A DNA stretch of 64,000 bases from NCBI GenBank assembly GCA_028285145.1, contig JANQQC010000043.1, positions 1-64,000 on the forward strand, read 5' to 3'. This DNA is from Hyphomonadaceae bacterium (GTDB lineage: Bacteria > Pseudomonadota > Alphaproteobacteria > Caulobacterales > Hyphomonadaceae). The position numbers and the translations under genes were made by a program. The notes under the pieces are model-generated. The model was not told the DNA's origin and searched no databases. It saw nothing but the letters and a program-made list of their open reading frames with translations. Of this stretch, positions 37,146 through 45,497 are shown piece after piece; within the stretch, counting starts at the first letter, position 1; each line of letters begins with the position of its first letter.

Positions 37146-37985
37146 ATGAGCAGTCCAAACGACCCCGACGATACAGAAGAACGCCAGAGCTGGGCGCGTA
37201 GCCTGTTCGGCCTGGGCCGGTCCAATGGCGGCAGCCGGGATGAAGCGTCAGCAACCGACAGCCAGATGCGATTGCGAATCGCCGAGTTCGAGGCGGGACG
37301 CGTCGAGAGCGTTATGATCCCGCGCGCGGACATCATTGCTGTCGAGATTGGTACGGACTTCAACGCCCTCACCAAGATCTTTGCCGAAGCCACGCATTCC
37401 CGCCTGCCCGTCTATCGCGAAACCCTAGATGACCCCGTCGGCTTTGTGCACATCAAGGACGTGATCACGGAGATTGCGCGGAACGGGCAGACCGAGCCGG
37501 CACCGTTGGAGCGACTGCACCGGAAAGTTCTGTTTGTACCTGCATCGATGAAGCTTTCCGACCTCCTGCTCAAAATGCAATCCACCCGAATTCATCTGGC
37601 GCTGGTCGTTGATGAGTACGGCGGTACTGACGGCCTCGTTTCTCTGGAAGACCTTGTCGAGGAGATTGTCGGCGACATTGAAGACGAGCACGATGATGAC
37701 ACCGCAATGGTGATCCGCCGCGGGCCAGAGCTTTGGGAGGCCGACGCGCGTACTGAGATTGAGGAGTTTCAGGAGGAAGCCGGCTTGGATCTGTCGCTTC
37801 CTGACTTTGGTGATGAGATCGACACGCTCGGCGGCGTCGCATTCGCTCTTGCCGGGAAAGTGCCGGTGCGGGGGGAAGTGCTTCGCCATCCGGCTGGTGC
37901 CGACATTGAGATCATTGATGCCGATGCCCGGCGCATTCGCCGTTTACGGCTTCGTCTCGACGCTGAAACGCCCAAGGACGACTAA
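37146..37985 (+). CDS. CorC/HlyC-type CBS-domain protein
   Basis: A 279-aa soluble protein with an N-terminal lead (residues 1-45), then two CBS domains: VESVMIPRADIIAVEI...THSRLPVYRETLDDPVGFVHI (first) and LLLKMQSTRIHLALVVDEYG with GTDGLVSLEDLVEEIVGDI (second), and a C-terminal CorC/HlyC domain (LGGVAFALAGKVPVRGEV). Such proteins are linked to magnesium and cobalt efflux and, next to lnt, are called CorC/YbeX; membrane helices of the DUF21 type are absent. ATG 37146 is used; a TTG at 37134 overlapping the ybeY stop is equally possible. lnt follows with TAATG overlap. Confidence 0.9.
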   Translation: MSSPNDPDDTEERQSWARSLFGLGRSNGGSRDEASATDSQMRLRIAEFEAGRVESVMIPRADIIAVEIGTDFNALTKIFAEATHSRLPVYRETLDDPVGFVHIKDVITEIARNGQTEPAPLERLHRKVLFVPASMKLSDLLLKMQSTRIHLALVVDEYGGTDGLVSLEDLVEEIVGDIEDEHDDDTAMVIRRGPELWEADARTEIEEFQEEAGLDLSLPDFGDEIDTLGGVAFALAGKVPVRGEVLRHPAGADIEIIDADARRIRRLRLRLDAETPKDD

Positions 37986-39622
37986 TGCATCTCGAACATC
38001 AGAGCCATGGCTTCATCGCGCTTGGGCCAATGCATCAGGCATTCGCCAAGCTGACAGGCCTCGCCGCGCTCGCGATCGCGATGTTGCTCGGAGCGTTTGC
38101 AGCCCTCGCCTTTGCGCCGTTCCATCTATCGGTAGCGCTTCTTGTGTCGTTCACCGGGCTCATCTGGATGATTGATGGTGCACGGGGTCACCGCAGGTGG
38201 GGACGCGCGATTTTTGCACGCGGCTGGGCCTTCGGGTTCGGATACTTCCTCATCAGCATGTACTGGACAGCCGAACCGTTCCTCGTTGAACCCGAAAAGC
38301 ATCTCGTCTTTATCTGGATGCCATTATTGCTTCTACCCGGTGGCATGGCGCTGATCTGGGGCACTGCTTGCGCAATGGCCGGAACCTTCTGGTCCCAATC
38401 GCCGTCGCGGGTCTTTGTGTTCCCGGTCTTCATGACGCTTGCAGAGCTTGTTCGCGGGCACCTGTTCGGCGGATTTCCATGGAACCTGGCCGGTACGACC
38501 TGGATTCCAGGCGGCGCTCTGTCGCAGGCGGCATCTATTGGCGGTGTCTACTGGCTCACTCTAATCACCATCTTCGCAATGGGATCGGTCGCCGCACTCG
38601 TCGATCTCCGCGACGACAGGTCCATGGTCAATCGTGTTCTGCCCGCTGCTCTATCGATCGTGATCGTCAGCGCAGGCTGGGGTTGGGGTGCTCAGCGGTT
38701 ACAAACACCCCTCGAGCTTACCGAGCAGAACATCGTTTTGATGGATTCAGGTGTGCCGCAGGCGGAGAAATGGGAAATCGGTGCCAATGAGATTTTTGGC
38801 CAGTATGTCGAGCTGATGGAAAGCGTGGAAACGATTGAAGGGGACCTGATCGTCTGGCCAGAGGCTGCGCTACCGGTCGACCTTCTGCAGTCTCCGGGGT
38901 CTACAGAAGCGGTGGTCTCGCTGCTTCGCGACCGCAAGCTCATCATCGGTACGCGCCGCTACACCACTTATCAGTACGAGACGCCAACCTATTACAATTC
39001 GCTGACGGTCCTGGACACCAACAGCGCGCGTTCAACGCCGCTTGCTGTTTATGACAAGCACCGGCTGGTTCCCTTCGGAGAGCTCGCACCAGTCAACTTC
39101 ATCCCCTTTGGCCGGGCCATTTCGGGGATCCTGCCATCAGCCCTGCAACGCCAAATCACTCAAGGCTTCGAGCCCGGAGAGCTTGGTCCAAGCGCCGTTT
39201 ATGTTGATGGTCTGCCACCTTTCGTAGCGCTAATCTGCTATGAGGGACTCTTCCCGGCTATTCCGCGCGCTGTCGATCCACGCGCAGAGTGGATGGTGCT
39301 TATCTCTAACGATGCATGGTTCGGCGAGGGTCTCGGCCCCGATCAGCATGCAGCACAGAATCGCTACCGCGCGATTGAATCGGGTCTTCCGATGGTCCGG
39401 GTCGCGAGCCGAGGGCAAAGCGGGATCGTTGATGGCCTGGGTCGGCTGACCGTTCAGGCGCTGCCGATCGCAACCACGAGAGAGGGCTGGGAACCATCGC
39501 TTGGCCGCGGAGCCCTGCCCGCATCACGCCCGCCAACCCTCTTCTACCGTTATGGATTACTGGCGTTTTGGTTAACTGCGTTATCCATGCTGGTGCTGGC
39601 CTTTCTGAATTGGCGCCGCTAG
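37985..39622 (+). CDS. lnt: Apolipoprotein N-acyltransferase
   Basis: Lnt adds the third acyl chain to lipoproteins at the inner membrane. The 545-aa protein has about six N-terminal membrane helices with FGGFPWNLAGTTWI, then a nitrilase-like periplasmic domain with the catalytic Glu in IVWPEAALPVD, Lys in YDKHRLVPFGE and Cys in ALICYEGLFP, and a last helix near the C-terminus. It starts at ATG 37985 inside the corC stop (TAATG). Its substrates include the lipoproteins encoded elsewhere in this window. Confidence 0.96.
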   Translation: MHLEHQSHGFIALGPMHQAFAKLTGLAALAIAMLLGAFAALAFAPFHLSVALLVSFTGLIWMIDGARGHRRWGRAIFARGWAFGFGYFLISMYWTAEPFLVEPEKHLVFIWMPLLLLPGGMALIWGTACAMAGTFWSQSPSRVFVFPVFMTLAELVRGHLFGGFPWNLAGTTWIPGGALSQAASIGGVYWLTLITIFAMGSVAALVDLRDDRSMVNRVLPAALSIVIVSAGWGWGAQRLQTPLELTEQNIVLMDSGVPQAEKWEIGANEIFGQYVELMESVETIEGDLIVWPEAALPVDLLQSPGSTEAVVSLLRDRKLIIGTRRYTTYQYETPTYYNSLTVLDTNSARSTPLAVYDKHRLVPFGELAPVNFIPFGRAISGILPSALQRQITQGFEPGELGPSAVYVDGLPPFVALICYEGLFPAIPRAVDPRAEWMVLISNDAWFGEGLGPDQHAAQNRYRAIESGLPMVRVASRGQSGIVDGLGRLTVQALPIATTREGWEPSLGRGALPASRPPTLFYRYGLLAFWLTALSMLVLAFLNWRR

Positions 39623-39664
39623 GGGTGACGGCCTGTACCGCGTCAGCCAGGAGGTCTGTTGGCC

Positions 39665-40078
39665 ATGTCTGATAACAAGTCGCCCAGCGATATTGACCGG
39701 ATCATTGGTCAGAGACTGCGTCTGCGTCGTCGCGAGCTAAAACTGACGCAGGACAAGCTCGCTCAGCTTCTGAACCTGACCTTCCAGCAAGTTCAAAAGT
39801 ACGAGAAAGGCGTGAACCGCATTGCGGCTGGCCGTCTATATGACATCGCCAAGGGCCTCGGCGTCCCGATCACCTATTTCTATGACGGTGTCGAAGACAT
39901 GCTGGAGAACAACCGTCAGGCGCTGGCAGAGGAAAACCCAGATGCGGCAGCACCCGTTATGACGGGTGAGATGCTGGAGCTTGTCGCAGCGTTTCAAGCC
40001 ATCAGGGATGATGGCCTGCGCAAATCGCTCCTTGCCGCGATCAAGGCCGCCGCAAAAGCGTCAGAAGACGGCGCGTAA
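39665..40078 (+). CDS. XRE-family helix-turn-helix regulator
   Basis: A 137-aa regulator with an N-terminal Cro/C1-type HTH (IGQRLRLRRRELKLTQDKLA, LLNLTFQQVQKYEKGVNRI, LYDIAKGLGVPITYFYDG) and a helical C-terminal half that probably dimerises. Genes of this type sit between lnt and metK in many alphaproteobacteria and are sometimes linked to methionine or cell-cycle control, but the target here is unknown. AGGAGG at 39649-39654 is 10 nt before ATG 39665 and only 4 nt before a TTG at 39659; the ATG is the better start. trmB follows after 3 nt. Confidence 0.88.
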   Translation: MSDNKSPSDIDRIIGQRLRLRRRELKLTQDKLAQLLNLTFQQVQKYEKGVNRIAAGRLYDIAKGLGVPITYFYDGVEDMLENNRQALAEENPDAAAPVMTGEMLELVAAFQAIRDDGLRKSLLAAIKAAAKASEDGA

Positions 40079-40081
40079 GCA

Positions 40082-40774
40082 TTGCCAGACAAGCGAGACA
40101 AACCGATCCGGACATTCGGGCGGACAGGTGGACGACCTCTGTCGCCACGCCGACAAGCCCTAATAGACGACGTACTCCCAGCACTCGCCATAACGCCTTC
40201 GAGTGCGGGCGAACTCGATCCGCAGACGCTGTTCGAAACACCAGGACCAGTCTGGCTTGAGATCGGCTTCGGTGGCGGCGAGCACCTGATCGCTCAGGCG
40301 CGCGCCTATCCAGATGTCCGCTTTATTGGCTGCGAGCCCTTCATAGAGGGCATGGCCAAAGCTCTCTCCGGGATAGATGAGTTTGGGCTGACAAATGTAC
40401 GCCTCCACATGGACGATGCACGAGATGTTCTGTCCTGGCTCGCTCCCAACAGCCTTGCACGCTGCTTCATCCTGTTCCCGGATCCGTGGCCAAAAAAGAA
40501 GCAGCAAAAACGCCGGCTCATCCAGCCTGACTTCCTGAGCGCGCTTCATACGGCGTGCGCGCCAGGCGCTCACATCCGATTTGCGACTGACGTCGCCAGT
40601 TACGCTGACGAAGCGCTTTACCACTTTCTCACGCATGGCGTTTTTGATTGGCGTGTAGAAAACGCAGCCGCATGGCGAACGCCGCCCATAGATCACCACA
40701 CGACTCGCTACGAAGCAAAACAGTTGGGAGACTGTGCTCCGGTTTGGTTTGACTTCGTCGTCTCGGGAACTTGA
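40082..40774 (+). CDS. trmB: TrmB, tRNA (guanine-N7)-methyltransferase
   Basis: TrmB makes m7G46 in tRNA using S-adenosylmethionine. The 230-aa protein has the SAM-binding VWLEIGFGGGEHLIAQA and FIGCEPFIEGMAKAL, the acidic MDDARDVLSW, the signature FPDPWPKKKQQKRRLIQPDF and the C-terminal TRYEAKQLGD. The start is TTG 40082, giving the usual RTFGRTGGRPLSPRRQAL N-terminal region; no ATG is available before the core. In many alphaproteobacteria metK lies between the XRE gene and trmB; here only 3 nt separate them. Confidence 0.94.
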   Translation: MPDKRDKPIRTFGRTGGRPLSPRRQALIDDVLPALAITPSSAGELDPQTLFETPGPVWLEIGFGGGEHLIAQARAYPDVRFIGCEPFIEGMAKALSGIDEFGLTNVRLHMDDARDVLSWLAPNSLARCFILFPDPWPKKKQQKRRLIQPDFLSALHTACAPGAHIRFATDVASYADEALYHFLTHGVFDWRVENAAAWRTPPIDHHTTRYEAKQLGDCAPVWFDFVVSGT

Positions 40775-40816
40775 CTTCACTTGCAGTGGCGAAACACTCA
40801 GAAAAAGAGGATCGAT

Positions 40817-41938
40817 ATGAAACTCATAATCTCCGCAATCGCCAGCGTGCTGATAGCTATCCCGGCAACTGCCAACACTGTCGACGATGCTGTCACCGCC
40901 TTCAACACTGCGATGTCGACCGGCCAGACAACCGAACAGACCGCGGCCGCCCGCAATCTCATAGATGCAGCGATAGCCAATCCGGACGCGGAAAACTCAA
41001 CGCTGCTGGCTTTTGAAGGCGCATGGACACTTTGCCGGGTTAGTGACTGCACCGGTGCCGTTCGTGGTGCTGAGTTTGCAATCTCCCGACCTGCCACTGG
41101 AAGCCACCCTCTCATGGCAGACCGGCAACTGCTGGCCGCGCTCGCCAACTGGTCTGAAGATGACACCAGGCGAACAAGAAACAGGCTGAACGAAGCGCTG
41201 AAATCCGTTGCCCCGCGCCGCCCGACACGGCTTTCAGCAACCGCCTATGAACGCCGCTACGAAAGCCGCATGTCGAAAGAGCGGTACGAGTCCGCTGCCT
41301 CGGCAGCCAATGCCGCCATCGCGCATCTGGAGCCTTCGAAAGACAGCTTGCCTGAACACTATGTCCGCGCTCGCACTGCGGCCATTGTGGCGGCCTTCTA
41401 TGACGATGCCGACCTCGAATTGCTTGAGGCGATAACTCACCTCACGGGCGAGCTTGGAGAGCAGATGCTGGCAGCTGCTGATCGCGGTGCGCCACCCACC
41501 TGGCTTCAGGATGCTTATTGGCGTTCGGATGCCTGGCGGCTCGTCATGGAGACGAATTTCACACGCCGCCGTGACAAGGAACGAGCTGAGGAGATCGCTT
41601 CCCTGCTGGACAGCTATCAATCACCTCTCTCCATCTGGACGCCAGCCAATGCACGCCCACTTTGCGACGGTACATTCGATATGACACCGCCAATCGAATA
41701 CCCGCGCGACGCCATCCGGCAAGGGCGCTATGGAGCCGTGCTTCTGGGTTTCGATATCTCGAATGGCCGTGTCCTTAACGCACGCGTACTCGCAGCCGTC
41801 CCATCCGAAACGTTTCGCGCGCAAGCGCTGCAGACGATCCGTCAATGGCGCTGGCAGGCCGAACAGGACAGCCAGAATAGCGCCTGCGCCATGAGCCGAG
41901 AGAACGTTACCGTCCCGATCGTGTTTCGAATCCGCTAA
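40817..41938 (+). CDS. Periplasmic protein with TonB-like C-terminal domain
   Basis: A 373-aa exported protein: signal peptide MKLIISAIASVLIAIPATA, a long helical middle part (about 20-290; TPR-like in character but without clear repeats) and a TonB C-terminal domain (about 300-373; PPIEYPRDAIRQGRYGAVLL, GFDISNGRVLNARVLAAVP, QALQTIRQWRWQ). The membrane anchor and Pro-rich span of true TonB are missing, so it is more likely a periplasmic partner than an energy transducer. ATG 40817 follows GAGG with 7 nt spacing; the in-frame ATG at 40781 would add 12 polar residues before the signal peptide. Two cysteine pairs (LCRVSDC; LC...AC) could form disulphides. Confidence 0.72.
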   Translation: MKLIISAIASVLIAIPATANTVDDAVTAFNTAMSTGQTTEQTAAARNLIDAAIANPDAENSTLLAFEGAWTLCRVSDCTGAVRGAEFAISRPATGSHPLMADRQLLAALANWSEDDTRRTRNRLNEALKSVAPRRPTRLSATAYERRYESRMSKERYESAASAANAAIAHLEPSKDSLPEHYVRARTAAIVAAFYDDADLELLEAITHLTGELGEQMLAAADRGAPPTWLQDAYWRSDAWRLVMETNFTRRRDKERAEEIASLLDSYQSPLSIWTPANARPLCDGTFDMTPPIEYPRDAIRQGRYGAVLLGFDISNGRVLNARVLAAVPSETFRAQALQTIRQWRWQAEQDSQNSACAMSRENVTVPIVFRIR

Positions 41939-42004
41939 CATGCGTCATACCGGTTTTGCTTGACCATTCGCCTTAGACGTGAGCCTGTCGCCCCATCGAA
42001 TACG

Positions 42005-42037
42005 GTCGGTCTGAGTGCAAGACCCCGTCAGACCGAC
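42005..42037 (+). promoter_or_regulatory. 10-bp hairpin in the cspA leader
   Basis: GTCGGTCTGA (42005-42014) and TCAGACCGAC (42028-42037) form a perfect 10-bp inverted repeat around a 13-nt loop. No T-run follows, so it is not a standard terminator. It lies about 90-120 nt before the cold-shock gene start, within the 186-bp gap after the TonB-C gene. Cold-shock mRNAs often carry long structured leaders that change with temperature; this could be such an element or an operator. Confidence 0.5.
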
Positions 42038-42124
42038 GGCCCTGACTTCACTACCTCCGTTTCGATAGCAATCATGACCGTCCACAAAGTGTGGTCCGGC
42101 GTGAATCCTACGAAAGGCCATATA

Positions 42125-42334
42125 ATGGCAACCGGCAAAGTTAAGTGGTTCAACGACCAAAAGGGTTATGGATTTATCCAGCCTGAGGACGGCGGCAAGG
42201 ACATCTTCGTTCACATCTCCGCCGTGCAAAAATCCGGTCTCGCGACTCTCGCTGAAGACCAGCAGGTTGAGTACGAACTCTACACGGACGAGCGCCGTGG
42301 CAAGACCTCTGCAGTTGATCTGAAAGTCATGTAA
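42125..42334 (+). CDS. cspA: Cold-shock protein (CspA family)
   Basis: A 69-aa single cold-shock domain with both RNA-binding motifs: KGYGFIQPE (RNP1) and DIFVHISAV (RNP2), after the standard start [12 protein letters not shown]. It binds single-stranded RNA or DNA and acts as an RNA chaperone, not necessarily cold-induced. The start is ATG 42125 with GAAAGG about 7 nt upstream; the open frame to 41960 is leader, not protein. A long leader with a strong hairpin precedes it. The next gene, rimP, is separated by a promoter-like stretch and a terminator. Confidence 0.95.
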   Translation: MATGKVKWFNDQKGYGFIQPEDGGKDIFVHISAVQKSGLATLAEDQQVEYELYTDERRGKTSAVDLKVM

Positions 42335-42351
42335 GCAGATTTGGACGAGGG

Positions 42352-42379
42352 GTGACAAAAGTCTCTCAGGGGACTATAT
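42352..42379 (+). promoter_or_regulatory. Probable promoter of the rimP-nusA-infB operon
   Basis: GTGACA (42352-42357, -35-like) and CTATAT (42374-42379, -10-like) are separated by 16 bp in the short gap after cspA. This fits alphaproteobacterial housekeeping promoters, which prefer TTGAC and CTATAT-like hexamers. It would start transcription near 42386, upstream of the terminator-like hairpin, so that hairpin would be in the rimP leader. Confidence 0.45.
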
Positions 42380-42402
42380 CCGCCTTAAGTCGAAACATAT
42401 CG

Positions 42403-42438
42403 GCGGCGGTTCCGGGAACGGGGCCGCCGCTTTTCTTT
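42403..42438 (+). terminator. Rho-independent terminator/attenuator before rimP
   Basis: GCGGCGG (42403-42409) pairs with CCGCCGC (42424-42430) across a 14-nt loop that itself contains GTTC/GAAC, and is followed at once by TTTTCTTTAT. This is a strong intrinsic terminator. It can end the cspA transcript; if the promoter proposed at 42352-42379 is used it lies within the rimP leader and would work as an attenuator. It also rules out a rimP start upstream of it (GTG 42352). Confidence 0.75.
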
Positions 42439-42456
42439 ATCTGGAGCTCGCTTGTC

Positions 42457-43047
42457 TTGATCGCCTGGACCGAACAGGAAAAACGCATCCTCGCACTGGC
42501 TGAGCCTGTGGCGAATGATCTCGGAATGGAGATCGTGCGCGTTCGGATCATGGGTGGCAAACGCCCCCTGCTCCAGATCATGGCGGAGAAGTCGGGCGGT
42601 GCCCCGACTGACGTCGAGGATTGCGCGAACCTGTCTCATGGCTTGTCGCCGGTTTTCGAAGCCACTGACCCGATCTCTGAGGCCTATCGGCTGGAAGTGT
42701 CGACGCCGGGCATCGACCGTCCTTTGACGCGTACCGGCGATTTCGGGCGCTGGATTGGCCATCTGGCCAAGATCGAACTGGCGCGCCCCCTGGAAGGTCG
42801 ACGACGGTTTCAGGGTGTCATTATTGACGAGGATGAGAGCGGAGCCCACATCCAGTTGGATGAAGACGCGGTGCTGGTCGCTGAAATCCACGAAATGTCC
42901 AAGGCAAGCCTCGTCCTCACTGACGAGTTGATTGAAGCTGCCCGCGCAGCCGGTGGCCTTCCGCCACAACCGGATGAAGACGACTTAGCCGGCTTCGAGA
43001 TTGACGAAGCTGCTGACGAAACAGACGAACAAGAAGAACAAGCCTAG
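42457..43047 (+). CDS. rimP: RimP, 30S ribosome maturation factor
   Basis: RimP binds S12 and helps 30S assembly. The 196-aa protein has the family N-terminal domain (LAEPVANDLGMEIVRVRIMG, DVEDCANLSHGLSPVFEATD, YRLEVSTPGIDRPLTRTGDF) and SH3-like C-terminal domain, ending in an acidic tail (EADETDEQEEQ-like) common in alphaproteobacterial RimP. The open frame begins far upstream, but the terminator at 42403-42438 makes starts before it impossible; TTG 42457 (after a GGAG about 11 nt upstream) is the best candidate. nusA follows with its AGGAG overlapping the rimP stop. Confidence 0.9.
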   Translation: MIAWTEQEKRILALAEPVANDLGMEIVRVRIMGGKRPLLQIMAEKSGGAPTDVEDCANLSHGLSPVFEATDPISEAYRLEVSTPGIDRPLTRTGDFGRWIGHLAKIELARPLEGRRRFQGVIIDEDESGAHIQLDEDAVLVAEIHEMSKASLVLTDELIEAARAAGGLPPQPDEDDLAGFEIDEAADETDEQEEQA

Positions 43048-43056
43048 GAGCCAACA

Positions 43057-44808
43057 ATGAGCACGATCGGCGTATCAGCCAACCGGCTGGAAATCCTGCA
43101 AATCGCAAAAGCGGTCGCTGAGGAAAAGGCGATCGACCGATCCATCGTGATCGAGGCGATGCAAGAAGCCATCGAGAAGGCCGCCAAGTCCCGCTACGGA
43201 CAGGAACACGATATTCGAGCCGTCATCGACGCCGACACCGGCGAACAATCATTGTGGCGCATCCAGACCGTGGTTGCCGACAAGGACATCGAAGACGAGT
43301 CCATGCAGATCACGCTGACGGATGCCCAAAAGATCGATGGGGATCTCGATGTTGGTGACGAGATCAAGGAAGAACTCCCGCCTTTCGACTTTGGCCGGGT
43401 TGCCGCCCAGACAGCCAAGCAGGTCATCATGCAGAAGGTTCGCGATGCAGAGCGCGACCGCCAGTATGAGGAGTACAAGGATCGTGTTGGCGAGGTCATC
43501 AACGGCATCGTCAAGCGCGTCGAGTACGGCCACGTCATTGTGGACCTTGGCCGCGCTGAAGGTGTGATCCGCCGCAATGACGGCATTCCGCGGGAAAACT
43601 TCCAGCCAAATGACCGCGTACGCGCCTATCTCTACAAGGTATCTCGAGAGGTGAAGGGGCAACAGATCTTCCTATCGCGCGCTGCACCTGAGTTCATGGT
43701 GAAACTGTTCGCTCAGGAAGTGCCCGAGGTTTACGACGGCGTCATCGAGATCAAGGCCTGCTCACGCGACCCGGGCAGCCGCGCGAAAATTGGCGTGATC
43801 TCGAATGACAGCTCAATCGATCCGGTTGGGGCCTGTGTCGGTATGCGGGGTGCCCGCGTGCAGGCCGTTGTTGGGGAGCTGTCTGGGGAGAAGATCGACA
43901 TCATCCCGTGGAACTATGACGATGCGACTTTCATCGTGAACGCCCTGCAGCCCGCAGAGGTGTCCAAGGTTGTCCTGGATGAGGACGAGCAACGCGTCGA
44001 GGTTGTTGTTGCAGACGATCAATTCCCTCTTGCAATCGGCCGCCGTGGTCAGAACGTCCGCCTCGCTTCGCAGCTCACCGGCTGGCAGATCGACCTGATC
44101 ACCGAAACTGATGACTCCGAGCGCTATCAGCGAGACTTTGCAGAGCGCACTGCCCTCTTCATGAAAGCCCTCGATGCCGATGAGACGCTTGCACAGCTTC
44201 TCGCGTCGGAAGGCTTCGACACTGTTGAAGAGATTGCCTATGTGGCCCCTGAAGACTTCATTCAGATCGACGGGTTCGACGAAGAGGTCGCCGCAGAACT
44301 TCAGGCTCGCGCGCAGGATTATCTTGAGCGTCTGGCAGCTGAGCAAAATGAGCGCCGCAAGGAGCTTGGCGTGGAAGACGCGGTGATGGAGCTCGACAGC
44401 ATGACACCGGGCTTTGCCGTGAAGCTTGGCGAGAACGATGTGAAGACCGTAGAGGACGTCGCTGGTCTCGTACCCGACGATATCACTGGCTGGCGCGAAC
44501 CTGGCCCAGACGGCAAACCAGTCTTCCAGCCGGGCATTCTGAAGAAAGGCGAGATGCGCAAGGACGACGCGCAGATCTTCATCATGAAGGCTCGGGTACA
44601 GGTCGGCTGGATCGAGCCCGAAGCGCTGGCGGAACTGGAAGCCCAGCAGGCAGCTGATCAACTCGGCGAAGAGATGGATCTGACCGAGGAAGAAAAAGCA
44701 CTTCTGGCGCTCGGTGAGTTGGGATCATCCGACGACTCCGAAGAGCTCGAAATCGATCTGGAAGCCCTTGCAGCGGAGGGCGGCGATGAAGCCGCACCGC
44801 AAGAATGA
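43057..44808 (+). CDS. nusA: Transcription termination/antitermination factor NusA
   Basis: NusA binds RNA polymerase and nascent RNA and controls pausing, termination and antitermination. The 583-aa protein has the N-terminal polymerase-binding domain, S1 (VGEVINGIVKRVEYGHVIVD, about 135-200), two KH domains (PVGACVGMRGARVQAVVGEL; FPLAIGRRGQNVRLASQLTG), and C-terminal helix-hairpin-helix repeats, with an alphaproteobacterial acidic extension (DLTEEEKALLALGELGSSDD). It lies in the conserved rimP-nusA-ylxR-infB operon. In E. coli NusA regulates its own operon, which fits the attenuator at 42403-42438. ylxR overlaps its end by 23 nt. Confidence 0.97.
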   Translation: MSTIGVSANRLEILQIAKAVAEEKAIDRSIVIEAMQEAIEKAAKSRYGQEHDIRAVIDADTGEQSLWRIQTVVADKDIEDESMQITLTDAQKIDGDLDVGDEIKEELPPFDFGRVAAQTAKQVIMQKVRDAERDRQYEEYKDRVGEVINGIVKRVEYGHVIVDLGRAEGVIRRNDGIPRENFQPNDRVRAYLYKVSREVKGQQIFLSRAAPEFMVKLFAQEVPEVYDGVIEIKACSRDPGSRAKIGVISNDSSIDPVGACVGMRGARVQAVVGELSGEKIDIIPWNYDDATFIVNALQPAEVSKVVLDEDEQRVEVVVADDQFPLAIGRRGQNVRLASQLTGWQIDLITETDDSERYQRDFAERTALFMKALDADETLAQLLASEGFDTVEEIAYVAPEDFIQIDGFDEEVAAELQARAQDYLERLAAEQNERRKELGVEDAVMELDSMTPGFAVKLGENDVKTVEDVAGLVPDDITGWREPGPDGKPVFQPGILKKGEMRKDDAQIFIMKARVQVGWIEPEALAELEAQQAADQLGEEMDLTEEEKALLALGELGSSDDSEELEIDLEALAAEGGDEAAPQE

Positions 44809-45445
44809 GGCGGCGCGAACGCGCCTGAAAGAGACGGGAGTTCCCGTCCGGCAGTGCGCGGTGACGCGAGAGCGTCTCGCGCAAACGGATCTGGTGCGCT
44901 TTGTCACTGGTCCTGATGGAATCGTTGTCCCCGATATTGCTGCGAAGCTGCCGGGGCGTGGAGTCTGGATTCGTGCGGAACGAAACGTTGTCGATGAGGG
45001 CGTGAAAGCAGGTGTTTTCGCGCGCGGGCTGAAACAGAACGCTAAAGCTCCGGACAATCTCTCAGATTTTGTTGAGAGCCGGCTCCTTGACCGGTGTAAG
45101 GGCTTGTTGGGCATGGCCAGGAAGAGCGGCCAAATCATTCTGGGATTCGATCAGGTCCGCGCCTTCCTCCGCAAGGATGAACCGGGCTGGATGCTTGAGG
45201 CAGCGGACGGCTCCAAGGACGGCCGCAACAAGCTGCACTTTCTCGCAAAGGCCCTATATGACGATGTGAGAACAGCAGGCGCTTTAACGGCTGCTGAATT
45301 GGGCATGGCCTTTGGGCGGTCGCATGTGATACACGGCGTTCTTCAAAAGGGACCGCTGGTGAATCATTGGGCTGTCGCCTATGGCCGGTTGGCCGGGTTT
45401 CGGCCCGCTCCCGAAGCGCACTGGTTTACGCGTGAGGGTCGGTAA
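44786..45445 (+). CDS. YlxR fused to an L7Ae-like RNA-binding domain
   Basis: A 219-aa protein. The N-terminal half is the YlxR/DUF448 fold with its RQCAVTRERL motif and the GPDGIVVPDIAAKLPGRGVW segment (residues about 15-90); the second half (about 105-160) resembles the L7Ae/L30e family (KGLLGMARKSGQIILGFDQV, KLHFLAKAL). This two-part form is usual in alphaproteobacteria. The likely role is RNA binding in translation, poorly defined. ATG 44786 overlaps nusA by 23 nt and follows GGAGGG closely. Confidence 0.9.
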   Translation: MKPHRKNEAARTRLKETGVPVRQCAVTRERLAQTDLVRFVTGPDGIVVPDIAAKLPGRGVWIRAERNVVDEGVKAGVFARGLKQNAKAPDNLSDFVESRLLDRCKGLLGMARKSGQIILGFDQVRAFLRKDEPGWMLEAADGSKDGRNKLHFLAKALYDDVRTAGALTAAELGMAFGRSHVIHGVLQKGPLVNHWAVAYGRLAGFRPAPEAHWFTREGR

Positions 45446-45497
45446 TGACTTCACCGTCCGCGTAGTGCGGATGGCATAATTTTGGTATTGGGTACGA

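Noticed and set aside
42352..42456. rimP starting at GTG 42352
   Set aside because: The first 35 codons would run through a strong terminator and are not RimP-like.
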